A stretch of DNA of 64,000 nucleotides from CF-39 sp035651155 (GTDB lineage: Bacteria; Chloroflexota; Limnocylindria; P2-11E): positions 1-64,000 of the forward strand of contig DASRGG010000002.1 in the NCBI GenBank assembly GCA_035651155.1. The letters are read 5' to 3'. The notes beneath the pieces are model-generated. The model worked only from the letters and a program-made list of their open reading frames with translations, had not been told where the DNA came from and did no database searches. Below are positions 53,106-60,757 of this stretch, one piece after another; the stretch's first letter is position 1, and every line of letters begins with the position of its first letter. The translations under genes and the position numbers were made by a program.

Positions 53106-53287
53106 CGCCCCGCGGTCTCGGCCGCCTCGCAGGTGCCGCTACCCGAAGGCGCCGCGCCCTTCGCGGCGCGCTCGGCATCGAGCGCGTCGACGATCTCGGG
53201 GTGCCCATCCGAGAGGCAGCACCGACACGATGCGTACCACGCGCGCAGGCCCGCGTCGATGGCGGAGGTCTCGGTCCGCGCGTCCAT
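53102..53287 (-). CDS. Small CRCC-motif protein
   Basis: The 61-residue protein begins MDARTETSAIDAGLRAWYASCRCCLSDGHPEIVDALDAERA, with CRCC at 21-24 and one more Cys at 52. It resembles the C-terminal part of the YHS-CRCC protein at 49544-49897 (common pattern D-x-G-x-R-x-W-Y-x2-C-R-C-C). There is no signal peptide. ATG 53287 has GGAGGTGG upstream, and a CsoR-like operator lies 38 bases before it. It is translationally coupled with the cupredoxin. A metal-binding role is inferred; I know no named family. Confidence 0.8.
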   Translation of the reverse strand: MDARTETSAIDAGLRAWYASCRCCLSDGHPEIVDALDAERAAKGAAPSGSGTCEAAETAGR

Positions 53288-53325
53288 TCCCCCACCTCCC
53301 CTGTGCGTCGCGCGCGATCCTACCA

Positions 53326-53349
53326 CACCCACCCCAAGGGGGGAGGGCG
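53326..53349. promoter_or_regulatory. CsoR-like operator upstream of the CRCC/cupredoxin genes
   Basis: CACCCACCCCAAGGGGGGA (53326-53344) continues as GGGCG. C-tract and G-tract arms flank a central AA. It lies about 40 bases before the ATG of the CRCC protein gene. Its likeness to the sites at 52.5 and 63.8 kb suggests copper control. Confidence 0.5.
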
Positions 53350-53406
53350 GAGCGGAGCGATCGATGACCGTCCCTGCGTAGCACGGCGGCATGCGTATCG
53401 CTACGT

Positions 53407-54783
53407 CTACGTGGCCGTGGCCGAAGAACGCATCGCCGGTAGCACGAGAACGAACGTGCTCCCGCGTCCGACCCCGCTGCGCACGGTCATCTCGCCGCCG
53501 TGTGCCCGCGCGAGCTCGCGCGCGACGGTGAGCCCGATGCCGCTTCCCGAGGCTCGGCCGCTGTCCGCGCCGCGCCAGAACCGATCGAACACCCGCGGGA
53601 GGTCGGCGGCGGCGATGCCCGGCCCGTCGTCGGAGACCTCGAGGATCGCGCGGTCGCGGTCGCGCGCGGTGGTGAGGCGTACGTGGCCGCCGGCGGGCGT
53701 GTACTTCAGCGCGTTCGACAGGAGGTTGCGGGCGATCTGCGCCAGACGGTCGGGATCGGCGAAGACCTCGACGCTCACTGGAGCGAGGGATAGGACGAGG
53801 CCCTTCGCGCGAAAGCGCTCGTCGAACTCGGCTGCGACGTCGCGCGCGACGTCCGCGAGATCGCAGGGCACGCGCTCGAGCGAGAAGCCCGCGGCCTCGG
53901 CGCGCGCGAGCGACTCGAGATCGGCGACGAGCCGGCCGAGGCGCGAGGCTTCCTCGTGCAACGACGCGAACGTCGCGGGCTCCGCCGGGAGCACGCCGTC
54001 CCGGAGCGCCTCGAGGTGTCCTTGGATGTTCGTGAGCGGCGTGCGCAGCTCGTGCGCCACGTCACCGAGGAGCCGGCGGCGCAGCTGATCCTCGAGCTCG
54101 AGCGTGTCGGCCATGGCGTTGAACCCGCGCGCCAGATCGCCGATCTCGTCGTCTCCGGCGACCGCGACGCGCGCGCCGCGCTGGCCGCGACGCTGCGCCT
54201 CGGTCGCGGCGGCGAGGGCGGCGACCGGACGCGTGATGCGGCGCGCGACGAACACGGCGAACGCGAGCGCGATGAGCGCCGCGGCGACGGCGCCCGCGAT
54301 CTGCGCGCGCACGAGGGCGTCGCGCACCTCTCGCTCGGCTGGCAGGAGATCGCCGGTGGGGAACCGGAGTGCGGCCGTCCCGACCGTCCGCCCGCCGACG
54401 ACGATCGGCACGCGGCGTTCCGGCCCGAGCGTCGCCGCGATGTCGTGCATCCCCGGCATCCCGGGCATCGCCATCGGCATGCCGCCCGGCGCCAGCACCG
54501 CCGATCCGCTCGCGTCGTAGACCGCGAGCGTGGCGCCGGAGACCGCCGCGAGATGCTCGGCGCCCATGAGGTCGGCGGCCGACCACGCGCCGCGGAGTGC
54601 GTACACGTCGCCGAGGCTCGCGACGACCTGCGTCACGCGCTCGTCCTGCTGCGCGAGCGAGAAACGCGCGAACTCGACGCGAAGCGCGACGACGTCGATC
54701 GCCGCCACGATCGCCACCGCGACGAGCGATGCCCCGACGGCCGCCACCGTGAGCCTGCGGCCGAGCCGGCCGAGGTCACGCAT
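53407..54783 (-). CDS. Sensor histidine kinase with Met-rich sensor segment
   Basis: The 458-residue kinase has two membrane segments (about 12-34 and 161-181), an extracytoplasmic domain of about 125 residues, HAMP (182-235), HisKA with His244 in GDVAHELRTPLTNIQGHLEAL, and a HATPase (NLLSNALKYTPAGG, DDGPGIAAADLPRVF, GSGIGLTVARELA). The sensor part holds GGMPMAMPGMPGMHD at 100-113, with five Met and one His, a typical soft-metal site. A CusS/CopS-like copper or silver sensor is likely. It overlaps the response-regulator gene by 8 bases. Confidence 0.93.
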   Translation of the reverse strand: MRDLGRLGRRLTVAAVGASLVAVAIVAAIDVVALRVEFARFSLAQQDERVTQVVASLGDVYALRGAWSAADLMGAEHLAAVSGATLAVYDASGSAVLAPGGMPMAMPGMPGMHDIAATLGPERRVPIVVGGRTVGTAALRFPTGDLLPAEREVRDALVRAQIAGAVAAALIALAFAVFVARRITRPVAALAAATEAQRRGQRGARVAVAGDDEIGDLARGFNAMADTLELEDQLRRRLLGDVAHELRTPLTNIQGHLEALRDGVLPAEPATFASLHEEASRLGRLVADLESLARAEAAGFSLERVPCDLADVARDVAAEFDERFRAKGLVLSLAPVSVEVFADPDRLAQIARNLLSNALKYTPAGGHVRLTTARDRDRAILEVSDDGPGIAAADLPRVFDRFWRGADSGRASGSGIGLTVARELARAHGGEMTVRSGVGRGSTFVLVLPAMRSSATAT

Positions 54784-55507
54784 CGGGCTGCAGCCCGAGT
54801 CGGTATCCGACGCCCGGCACGGTCTCGACGACGCGGGGTGTGCGGGTGTCCCGCTCGACCTTGCGGCGCAGGTTGCGCACGTGCGCGTCGACGGTGCGCT
54901 CGTAGCCCTCGTATTCGTATCCCTGCACGCGATTGATGAGCTCGGCGCGGGTGAACGCGCGTCCGGGGCGCTCGGCGAGCGCGAGGAGGATGCCCCACTC
55001 GGTGCGCGTCAACCGCACGATGCTCCCGTCGCGGCGGACCTCGTGACGATCCGTGTCGATGACGAAGGACCCGCGGTCGAAGGCGAGCACCGGCGATGGC
55101 CGGGCCTCGCTCGCCGTACCGGTGCGCCGGAGGATCGCCTGCACCCGCAGGGCGACCTCGCGCGGGCTGAACGGCTTGGTCACGTAGTCGTCCGCACCGA
55201 GGCCGAGGCCGGCGAGCCGGTCCTCCTCGGAGGCGCGCGCGGTCAGCACGAGGACCGGCGTGTTGCCTTGGCTGCGCAGCTCGCGCAGCACGCTCTCGCC
55301 GGGCACGTCGGGCAATCCGAGATCGAGCACGACGAGCGCGGGCGTCGCGCGACGGACGAGCTCCAGCGCGTCCGCGCCCGAGCCGGCGGTGAGGACCGAA
55401 AGGCCCTCGCGCTCGAGGTAGAGGCGGACGAGGTCCCGTATCTTCTGCTCGTCGTCGACGACGAGAATGGGCCCGCGCACGGGCCCATTCTCCTGGATGC
55501 GCTGCAT
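54776..55507 (-). CDS. OmpR-family response regulator (copper region)
   Basis: The 243-residue regulator has a receiver (VVDDEQ at 17-22, phospho-acceptor Asp62 in VVLDLGLPD, LTARASEEDR, YVTKPFSPRE) and a C-terminal winged helix (RLTRTEWGILLALAERPGRAFTRAELINRVQGYEYEGYERTVDAHVRNLRRKVE...VPGVGYRLG). It is the partner of the Met-rich kinase; the genes overlap. The cupredoxin gene ends 5 bases upstream, so the operon runs SHOCT protein, cupredoxin, regulator, kinase. CTTCA repeats upstream of the operon are candidate sites. Confidence 0.94.
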   Translation of the reverse strand: MQRIQENGPVRGPILVVDDEQKIRDLVRLYLEREGLSVLTAGSGADALELVRRATPALVVLDLGLPDVPGESVLRELRSQGNTPVLVLTARASEEDRLAGLGLGADDYVTKPFSPREVALRVQAILRRTGTASEARPSPVLAFDRGSFVIDTDRHEVRRDGSIVRLTRTEWGILLALAERPGRAFTRAELINRVQGYEYEGYERTVDAHVRNLRRKVERDTRTPRVVETVPGVGYRLGLQPDA

Positions 55508-55512
55508 CGTCC

Positions 55513-56022
55513 CTAGCGGACGATGACCGTGGCGCGCATGCCCGCTTCGGCGTGGCCCGGAACGCTGCAGTATGCGGCGTAGGTCCCGGCGGGCAGGCTC
55601 CGCAGACCCGCCGTCTGCGTCTGGCCGGCGGCGGCAACGATCCGCACGCCGAGGCCCGGGATCGTGAGATCGTGCACGAGCGCGCCGGTGTTCACGAGTG
55701 TGAGATTGGCCGCACCCGTCGCCGGGAGAACGATCTCCGTCGGGGAGAGCGTGAACTCGCCCGCGGTGACGCGGACCTCGGGCGCGCCGGCGATCGCACC
55801 GGAGGCGCCCGCCGACGTCCCCGTCCAGCCGTACATGTGGCCGGACCCCATCATGCCCATGCCGTTCGAGCCCATCGCGCCCATCGGGTACGCGGCGCTC
55901 GGACCTGACGAGAGCCCGGCGAAGCTCCCCGTGGCGGCGGACGCTCCGCCGATCACGCCGAGGATGAGGAGCGCCGCGCCCGAGACGGCCGCGACGGCTC
56001 CCGCGATCTTCGCGGCGTTCAT
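55513..56022 (-). CDS. Met-rich cupredoxin-domain exported protein
   Basis: The 169-residue protein has a signal or anchor (6-30), a Met/Gly-rich stretch (YPMGAMGSNGMGMMGSGHMYGW, about 45-66) and a cupredoxin domain. Copper ligands are His117 (LVHDLT), Cys152 and His157 (AYCSVPGHAEAGM) and Met162. It would bind copper outside the cytoplasm, with the Met-rich part as an extra Cu(I) site. Its ATG overlaps the SHOCT gene stop and the regulator gene follows, so it is in the same operon as the two-component system. Confidence 0.9.
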   Translation of the reverse strand: MNAAKIAGAVAAVSGAALLILGVIGGASAATGSFAGLSSGPSAAYPMGAMGSNGMGMMGSGHMYGWTGTSAGASGAIAGAPEVRVTAGEFTLSPTEIVLPATGAANLTLVNTGALVHDLTIPGLGVRIVAAAGQTQTAGLRSLPAGTYAAYCSVPGHAEAGMRATVIVR

Positions 56023-56249
56023 CGCGCGCCCTCCTTGATGGCGCGCGAGCGCGCCGAGTACTCCTCCGTGTCGATCTCGCCGCGCGCGTAGCGCTCCGCG
56101 AGGATCGACGCGGCGCGGTCGTCCCGCTGCGGGACGCGACCGAGCGTGAGGACGAGCCATGCGATGCCAGCGACGACGAAGACCCAGAAGAGGATCATCG
56201 CGAGCGAGCCGACCCCGAAGGCCCAGCCCATGCCTGTTCCGAACATCAT
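56019..56249 (-). CDS. Small SHOCT-domain membrane protein
   Basis: The 76-residue protein has one membrane segment (about 13-37) and a C-terminal SHOCT motif, RAASILAERYARGEIDTEEYSARSRAI. I chose the ATG at 56249 because AGGAGGT lies eight bases before it. SHOCT domains are short helices linked to oligomerisation or membrane-protein partners and are often found in metal-resistance operons. It is the first gene of the cupredoxin-regulator-kinase operon. Direct CTTCA repeats lie upstream. Confidence 0.87.
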   Translation of the reverse strand: MMFGTGMGWAFGVGSLAMILFWVFVVAGIAWLVLTLGRVPQRDDRAASILAERYARGEIDTEEYSARSRAIKEGAR

Positions 56250-56297
56250 TTCGAATACCTCCTGTTCGGTGATGACCACGACGATGCCCATGCCGAG

Positions 56298-56336
56298 TGA
56301 AGGTTCCCCGCGACCCGTGTGAAGGAACGATGAAGA
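56298..56336. promoter_or_regulatory. CTTCA direct repeats upstream of the SHOCT-cupredoxin operon
   Basis: On the plus strand TGAAGG at 56298-56303 and 56320-56325 and TGAAGA at 56331-56336 start 22 and 11 bases apart. Read toward the operon they are CTTCA boxes on one helix face, 50-90 bases before the SHOCT ATG. This fits an OmpR-type site of the regulator encoded in the same operon. Confidence 0.45.
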
Positions 56337-56483
56337 ACGGGCCCGCCCTTCTCGGAGGGACTACGCCGCCGGACGGGCGCCCGGCACGGGCGGCGGTACC
56401 CTCGGACCGCGACGAGCGACGCCACCGCGTGGTGAGCTCTCTCGCGTTGCCCGTGGCACGTCTCCGACCGTCGTACTCCTCGC

Positions 56484-56576
56484 TCAGTAGCGGAACAACA
56501 CCGTGAGGATCGGCGACGCGACCACGACGAGAACCAGGAGCCCGAGGGCGAACAGGGTCCAGTGCTGCCGGCTCAT
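56484..56576 (-). CDS. 30-residue single-span membrane protein
   Basis: The 30-residue open frame reads MSRQHWTLFALGLLVLVVVA and ends SPILTVLFRY. It is one hydrophobic helix with a basic N-terminus, and sits 17 bases downstream of the CcdA-like gene on the same strand. CcdA- and cytochrome-related operons often contain such tiny proteins. It lies in a run of genes with the same direction, which supports it, but the short length leaves doubt. Confidence 0.5.
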   Translation of the reverse strand: MSRQHWTLFALGLLVLVVVASPILTVLFRY

Positions 56577-56592
56577 CGAAGGGGCCCGACGC

Positions 56593-57354
56593 CTACACGA
56601 TCCAATAGACGACGGTGTCGTTCAGACCGGCGATGAGCAGCACGACGCCGGCGATCTTGGAGAGGACGCGATTGGACCGACCCGCCCATGAGGCATCGAG
56701 CGCGGGCCGCAGCGCGAGCACGACGAAGACCACGAGCAGCGGCAATGTCGTCCCCACGGCAAAGAGCGCGGGGTAGGTGATGCCGATCGGAGATGTCAGC
56801 GCGAGCGGTATGAGCACGCCGAAGAACAGGAGGAACAGCGTCGGGCAGAACGCGAAGGCGAATGCGGCACCCAAGAGGAAGGCCGCGCGCGGGCGGGTCG
56901 CATCGAGCCGGTCCGCCACTGCGCTGGCCAGATCCTCACCGGCACCGAACATCACGCGCGGACGCAGCACGCCGAGCACCACGAGTCCAGCGAGGAGCAT
57001 CAGCGGACCGAGGGCGCGGCGGACCACCACGATGAGCGGGATCGACATCGTGGCGAGGGATTGCCCGAGCATCACGACCGCAAGGCCGAGGGCCGCGTAC
57101 ACGAGCGCCTTGCCCGCGACATAGCTGGCGCCCGCCACGAGGGGGCGCCGACCTGGCACGGGACGGCCGATGAGCGCGACGGCGCCGAGCCCGGTCGAGA
57201 GCTGGCACGGGCTGAGCGCACCGAGCAGTCCGAGCAGGATCGCGGCAAGTGGGCCGATGTCGGCGCCCACGAGCATCGAGATCGGCTCGCCGGCGGCTTG
57301 GCTGAGGGACGCGAGCAGCGCGTACCAGCGCGCGATCAGCTCGGCCACGCTCAC
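56593..57354 (-). CDS. CcdA/DsbD-like membrane protein
   Basis: The 253-residue protein has six or more membrane segments in the CcdA pattern: LGLLGALSPCQLSTGLGAVAL with Cys50, and FLLGAAFAFAFCPTLFLLFFGV with the second Cys. These two cysteines, in Pro-rich helices 1 and 4, pass reducing power across the membrane. In copper regions such proteins keep exported cysteines, or copper, reduced. It lies between the multicopper oxidase and the SHOCT operon, all on the minus strand. Its redox partner is unknown. Confidence 0.88.
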   Translation of the reverse strand: MSVAELIARWYALLASLSQAAGEPISMLVGADIGPLAAILLGLLGALSPCQLSTGLGAVALIGRPVPGRRPLVAGASYVAGKALVYAALGLAVVMLGQSLATMSIPLIVVVRRALGPLMLLAGLVVLGVLRPRVMFGAGEDLASAVADRLDATRPRAAFLLGAAFAFAFCPTLFLLFFGVLIPLALTSPIGITYPALFAVGTTLPLLVVFVVLALRPALDASWAGRSNRVLSKIAGVVLLIAGLNDTVVYWIV

Positions 57355-57471
57355 ATACTACTGGCCATCGTAGGTAGCGTGGTCGAGGTCGCGCGATCGT
57401 TTACGAACAGGCGCGCACTCGTCGCAACGCTTCAAGCACGCCGCCTACCACTCGACCCCGCAGCTCGGGTG

Positions 57472-58581
57472 CTAGCGCGCCCGGACGTTCACGATCATCG
57501 TCAACCCGCCACCGCCTTGCTCCTCGGCACCGTTGTTCGTGACGTGGTCGGCGATGTGGCAGTGGAAGAGCCATTTCCCGGGCGCGCGGGCGATGAACTC
57601 CACGTCATAGCGCTCCCCGGGACCGACGAGCACGGTGTCCTTCGTGAGCCGCGCCGCTTCGGTGACCGGGTGTCCGTCGGTGGCGACGATGGTGAAGGGC
57701 TGGCCGTGCAGGTGCATCGGATGGATGAACTGGCCGGAGCCCACGATGTTGAGACGCACGCGGTCACCGACCCGCACGTCGATCGTCTCGGTCGCGGGAT
57801 AGCTCTTCCCATTGATCGTGAAGAAGTTGGGGAACATCCCGGGTTGGTTCATCGCCGCGCGGGTCTCGCCGCTCCGCGGATCCACGTTCCACTCGCCGAG
57901 CATGATCGTGCGCTCGACCGCGTAGCCGCCTCGCCCGCCGGGCGGCTCGACGATGAGCGCCCCGGTGAGGCCGAGCGGCTGCTGACGGTCGGCCGCGACG
58001 TGCGTGTGGTAGAAGAATGTGCCAGCCGGACGTGCGGTCCACTCGTAGATGTAGCTCGCGCCGGCGGCGATGGGCTCCTGCGTCACGCCTCCCGCGCCGT
58101 CCTGCGCGTTGTCGATCTCAAGCCCATGCCAGTGGATGCTCGTCGGCTCGGGGAGATCGTTCTTCACCCGGACGCGCACGCGGTCGCCCTCCGTGATCCG
58201 GATCTCGGGACCGGGCACGCTCTCGTTGTAGGCGTACGCGCCGACGACGACGTTGGGCAGGATCGTCCAGCGAACGACGCTTACGCGCAGGTCGAATTCC
58301 TTGACGCCGTCTACGAGGCGTGCCGGCAAGGGCTGTCCGCCGCGGACCGCGAGACCCTTCGCGGGCGCCCCGCGCGTGTCGACGGGGCGCATGTCCATGC
58401 CGCTTCCGCCGTCGTGGCTCATTCCGGCCATTCCGCCCATCTCTCCACGACGCATCGAGAGATCGCCGAACCGCGCGGATACGAGTACCCCCGTCGTCAG
58501 GAGCGCGAGCGTCACGGCCGCGACGACAGCCATCGCACGCGGGTCGGGCCGACGCCGACCGCGGTGAGTTGCCTCGTGCAT
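57472..58581 (-). CDS. Two-domain multicopper oxidase
   Basis: The 369-residue protein has a signal anchor (about 16-34), a Met-rich segment (MRRGEMGGMAGMSHDGGSGM) and two cupredoxin domains. Copper ligands are HWHG (His150, 152), FFYHTH (192, 194), HPMHLHG (287, 290, 292) and FHCHIADH (His340, Cys341, His342, His346). The set is complete for one type 1 site and the trinuclear cluster. Small two-domain laccases act as trimers; this one could oxidise Cu(I) or phenolics outside the cell. Its ATG overlaps the DUF4396 stop by one base. Confidence 0.94.
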   Translation of the reverse strand: MHEATHRGRRRPDPRAMAVVAAVTLALLTTGVLVSARFGDLSMRRGEMGGMAGMSHDGGSGMDMRPVDTRGAPAKGLAVRGGQPLPARLVDGVKEFDLRVSVVRWTILPNVVVGAYAYNESVPGPEIRITEGDRVRVRVKNDLPEPTSIHWHGLEIDNAQDGAGGVTQEPIAAGASYIYEWTARPAGTFFYHTHVAADRQQPLGLTGALIVEPPGGRGGYAVERTIMLGEWNVDPRSGETRAAMNQPGMFPNFFTINGKSYPATETIDVRVGDRVRLNIVGSGQFIHPMHLHGQPFTIVATDGHPVTEAARLTKDTVLVGPGERYDVEFIARAPGKWLFHCHIADHVTNNGAEEQGGGGLTMIVNVRAR

Positions 58582-59333
58582 CAGCCGGCTCGTCCTCCTG
58601 TGGCGGACAGCCGCTCCCCGACGCGGGCTGCCGCGAGCTCGGCCTCGATCTCGAGCGCATGCCCGCCGCGGCCGATGGCCCGCTCGGTACCCATGCCGTG
58701 CTTTAGGCCGGTCGCGACGAGCCACCAGTTCACGGGGTAGCCGACCAGCGCGCCTACCAGCGCCGCCAGGCTCATCACGCCCCAGAAGCGAAGGCTCGTC
58801 GGCTCCATCGCGCTTGGGTCTGCGGTCATGAGCACGACCATGACGGGCGCCATGCCCGCCATGACCGCGTTCATGGAGACCCATTCCGGGTAGATCGTGC
58901 GCCGCAATGCGCCGGCGTAGCTGCCGCCGAGCATGCTGCGCATGAAGAGGGCTTGGAAGATGAGCAGACCGAAGCTGAAGCCGGTCAGGTATTCGACCAC
59001 GACGTCGAGGCCCATCGGCAGCGCGAGCGCCATCGTGATCGCCGCGGCCACGATGATCCCGGTCGCATCGCCGGCCAGGCAATGGATCATCGAGCCCATC
59101 GCCTGCTTCCACATCGGCGCCACGAAGCGCGCGTGCGTCCCGCGCGACGGTTGCCGGCAGGTGAGCAGGTAGACGACCAAGCCGACCACGCCGGTGTACG
59201 CGGTCACAGCCATCCAGGCCCACTTCATCACACCCATCTCGGGCGTGTTGGTGATGAGGTCGTAGGCCACGTAGAGGGCGGACGGGATCGCGAGCGCGAA
59301 CCACAGGAAGACCGCCAGGTCCAGCGCGCTCAT
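58581..59333 (-). CDS. DUF4396 membrane protein
   Basis: The 250-residue protein has about six membrane segments and the DUF4396 blocks WKQAMGSMIHCLAGDATGIIVAAAI, EYLTGFSFGLLIFQALFMRSMLGGSYAGALRRTIYPEWVSMNAVMAGMAPVMVVLM and GYPVNWWLVATGLKHGM. The Met, His and Cys residues inside the helices are possible metal ligands. DUF4396 genes often sit beside multicopper oxidases in bacteria and archaea, as here. A role in copper transport or in loading the oxidase is inference. Confidence 0.88.
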   Translation of the reverse strand: MSALDLAVFLWFALAIPSALYVAYDLITNTPEMGVMKWAWMAVTAYTGVVGLVVYLLTCRQPSRGTHARFVAPMWKQAMGSMIHCLAGDATGIIVAAAITMALALPMGLDVVVEYLTGFSFGLLIFQALFMRSMLGGSYAGALRRTIYPEWVSMNAVMAGMAPVMVVLMTADPSAMEPTSLRFWGVMSLAALVGALVGYPVNWWLVATGLKHGMGTERAIGRGGHALEIEAELAAARVGERLSATGGRAG

Positions 59334-59343
59334 GTGCCGCCGG

Positions 59344-59520
59344 CTAGTGGTTCATGCCCGGCATCGACCCGGGCAGCTGCATCATGAATGCGTAGGCGAA
59401 GGTGCCGAGCAGGATGAGACCGACGATGACCAGGATGATGATGAGCGGCGCATTCGAGCCGCGCCGCGCGGCCGACCCTTCCTCGGGGCCGCTCTGGCTC
59501 GGTGGAGCTCCTGTCGACAC
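59344..59520 (-). CDS. 58-residue single-span protein with Met/His C-terminus
   Basis: From GTG 59520 the frame reads MSTGAPPSQSGPEEGSAARRGS, a hydrophobic helix (NAPLIIILVIVGLILLGTFAYAF), and then MMQLPGSMPGMNH. GGGAGG lies about five bases before the start. The four Met and one His on the outer side could bind copper. It directly precedes DUF4396 (10 bases) and probably shares its transcript. No named family is known to me. Confidence 0.7.
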   Translation of the reverse strand: MSTGAPPSQSGPEEGSAARRGSNAPLIIILVIVGLILLGTFAYAFMMQLPGSMPGMNH

Positions 59521-59611
59521 GGCATCCTCCCGACGTACGTACTACGCGGAATCGTAGACGACGGTCGCCTCGCGTGCACCGCGGCTCGCGCGTAGGGGAT
59601 CGTGATGGCCG

Positions 59612-60343
59612 TCAGTCCATCGGAGTCGACGCGGCACCCGACAGATACGCGTCCGGATCGCGGACGAACAGCTTCTTGCACGAGGGAGCACAGAACACGT
59701 ACGTCCGGCCGGCGCGCTCGACACGATGGCGTGCCGTGGCGGGATCGACCGACATCAGGCAGACGGGGTCGAGGCCGTCGAAGCTCTCGGCCTCGGACTC
59801 GGGCGCGCCGAAGACGAGCTCGAGGCTGCCATCGGGTGCGCGGAGATAGCGCTGGTAGACGTGATCCCCGAGCGCCTCCGGCGGCGGCAGCACGGCGTTC
59901 GCGCCGAGCATCGCCTCGATGTAATCGAACACCGCAGGCGCCAAGGAGGCGTCGTTCAGATCCTTGAACCAGATCGACCGGCCGTGGATCTGGAGCAGGG
60001 CATTGTTGCCGACGGCGCACGGACCGAGGCATCCGGAGAACGTGAGGTGCACGCGGCTACGGATCCGGCGGCGCTCCCACTCGTCCGACCAGAGAGAGTT
60101 GTCGAAGGGCATCCGGCCCTTCTCCGCCCAGCCGCAGCAGCAGTTCCCGTTCGCTTTCGAGCACACGAAGAGATTGCCGACGAGCTGGACGATCTTGAAT
60201 TCTTCGCCGCGCGCGCGAACACGGACGACGGAAGGAGCCCGGCGTCCCGGCTGAGCGACGCCCCCCTGTGGGTCGCAGGTCGGACAGCCTTTGTGCTGCG
60301 GGCCGTGCGCGCCTTCGGTCGCGACTGGCTCGTCGGCCGTCAC
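59612..60343 (-). CDS. Fusion of a thioredoxin-like [2Fe-2S] domain with a YHS domain
   Basis: The 243-residue protein begins with a His/Cys segment (HGPQHKGCPTC) and a ferredoxin-like domain: GNLFVCSKANGNCCCGW (Cys61, 68-70) and HLTFSGCLGPCAVGNNALL (Cys105, Cys109), the pattern of thioredoxin-fold [2Fe-2S] proteins. The C-terminal YHS domain has GLDPVCLMSVD (Cys195) and YVFCAPSCKKLFVRDPDAYL (Cys218, Cys222). GTG 60343 overlaps the stop of the 50-residue YHS protein. It may use copper and electrons together, but this is inference. The DUF4396-MCO block follows. Confidence 0.87.
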   Translation of the reverse strand: MTADEPVATEGAHGPQHKGCPTCDPQGGVAQPGRRAPSVVRVRARGEEFKIVQLVGNLFVCSKANGNCCCGWAEKGRMPFDNSLWSDEWERRRIRSRVHLTFSGCLGPCAVGNNALLQIHGRSIWFKDLNDASLAPAVFDYIEAMLGANAVLPPPEALGDHVYQRYLRAPDGSLELVFGAPESEAESFDGLDPVCLMSVDPATARHRVERAGRTYVFCAPSCKKLFVRDPDAYLSGAASTPMD

Positions 60344-60492
60344 GGCTTGGCATGGCCGTAGCGGTGCGGATCGGCGTCGAAGGTCTTCTTGCAGCCGGGG
60401 CTGCAGAAGTAGAACGTCTTCCCCTCGTGAACCGACGTGTGCTTGGCGGTCTTCGGGTCCACGTCCATGCCGCAGACGGGATCGCGTTCCAT
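60340..60492 (-). CDS. 50-residue YHS-domain protein
   Basis: The 50-residue protein reads MERDPVCGMDVDPKTAKHTS and continues to KTFYFCSPGCKKTFDADPHRY. Its Cys in DPVCGM and FCSPGC give the usual YHS metal site. AGGAGG lies a few bases before ATG 60492. Its stop overlaps the GTG of the [2Fe-2S]-YHS fusion (GTGA). YHS proteins bind copper, zinc or mercury-type metals and often precede CopA or follow it. It lies 33 bases downstream of the CopZ-like gene. Confidence 0.85.
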   Translation of the reverse strand: MERDPVCGMDVDPKTAKHTSVHEGKTFYFCSPGCKKTFDADPHRYGHAKP

Positions 60493-60525
60493 CGCTTTCC
60501 TCCTATACAGACGTGTCGCTGGGCA

Positions 60526-60744
60526 CTACGCGCTGACGGATTCCACCGGGTACTCCTCCCCCTGGAGGATCTCCTTCATCTTGCTCACGTCGAGGGACGC
60601 GTCGTCGTACTCGACCTCCACGCGCTTTGTCGGGATGTCCACGCGGACCGAGCGCACACCCTCCACGGGCGCGAGCGCGTTGGTGATGGTGCGCTCGCAG
60701 TGCTCGCAGGAGATGTCGGGGACGTTGAGCGTGACTTTGGCCAT
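60526..60744 (-). CDS. copZ: CopZ-like copper chaperone (HMA domain)
   Basis: The 72-residue protein is one heavy-metal-associated domain: KVTLNVPDISCEHCERTITNALAPVEGVRSVRVDIPTKRVEVEYDD. The metal site is CEHC (Cys13, Cys16). The usual Met before Cys (GMTC) is Ile-Ser here, and the His between the cysteines is a variant. It would carry Cu(I) to the CopA pump encoded 13 bases upstream. ATG 60744 follows an AAGGAGGT site. Part of the csoR-copA-copZ-YHS transcript. Confidence 0.92.
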   Translation of the reverse strand: MAKVTLNVPDISCEHCERTITNALAPVEGVRSVRVDIPTKRVEVEYDDASLDVSKMKEILQGEEYPVESVSA

Positions 60745-60757
60745 CGGGACCTCCTTC

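Noticed and set aside
49860..53381. A 1173-codon open frame on the plus strand through the copA1 region
   Set aside because: It is antisense to copA1, csoR1 and the cupredoxin. Its text is Arg/His/Gly/Asp-rich, the usual shadow of GC-rich coding DNA, with no domain.
56297..56506. A 69-codon plus-strand frame between the SHOCT and CcdA-like genes
   Set aside because: Pro/Arg/Ser-rich text without features; it overlaps the promoter repeats and a minus-strand small membrane gene that fits the context better.
57061..58740. A 559-codon plus-strand frame opposite the multicopper oxidase
   Set aside because: Antisense shadow; all copper ligands are encoded on the minus strand.
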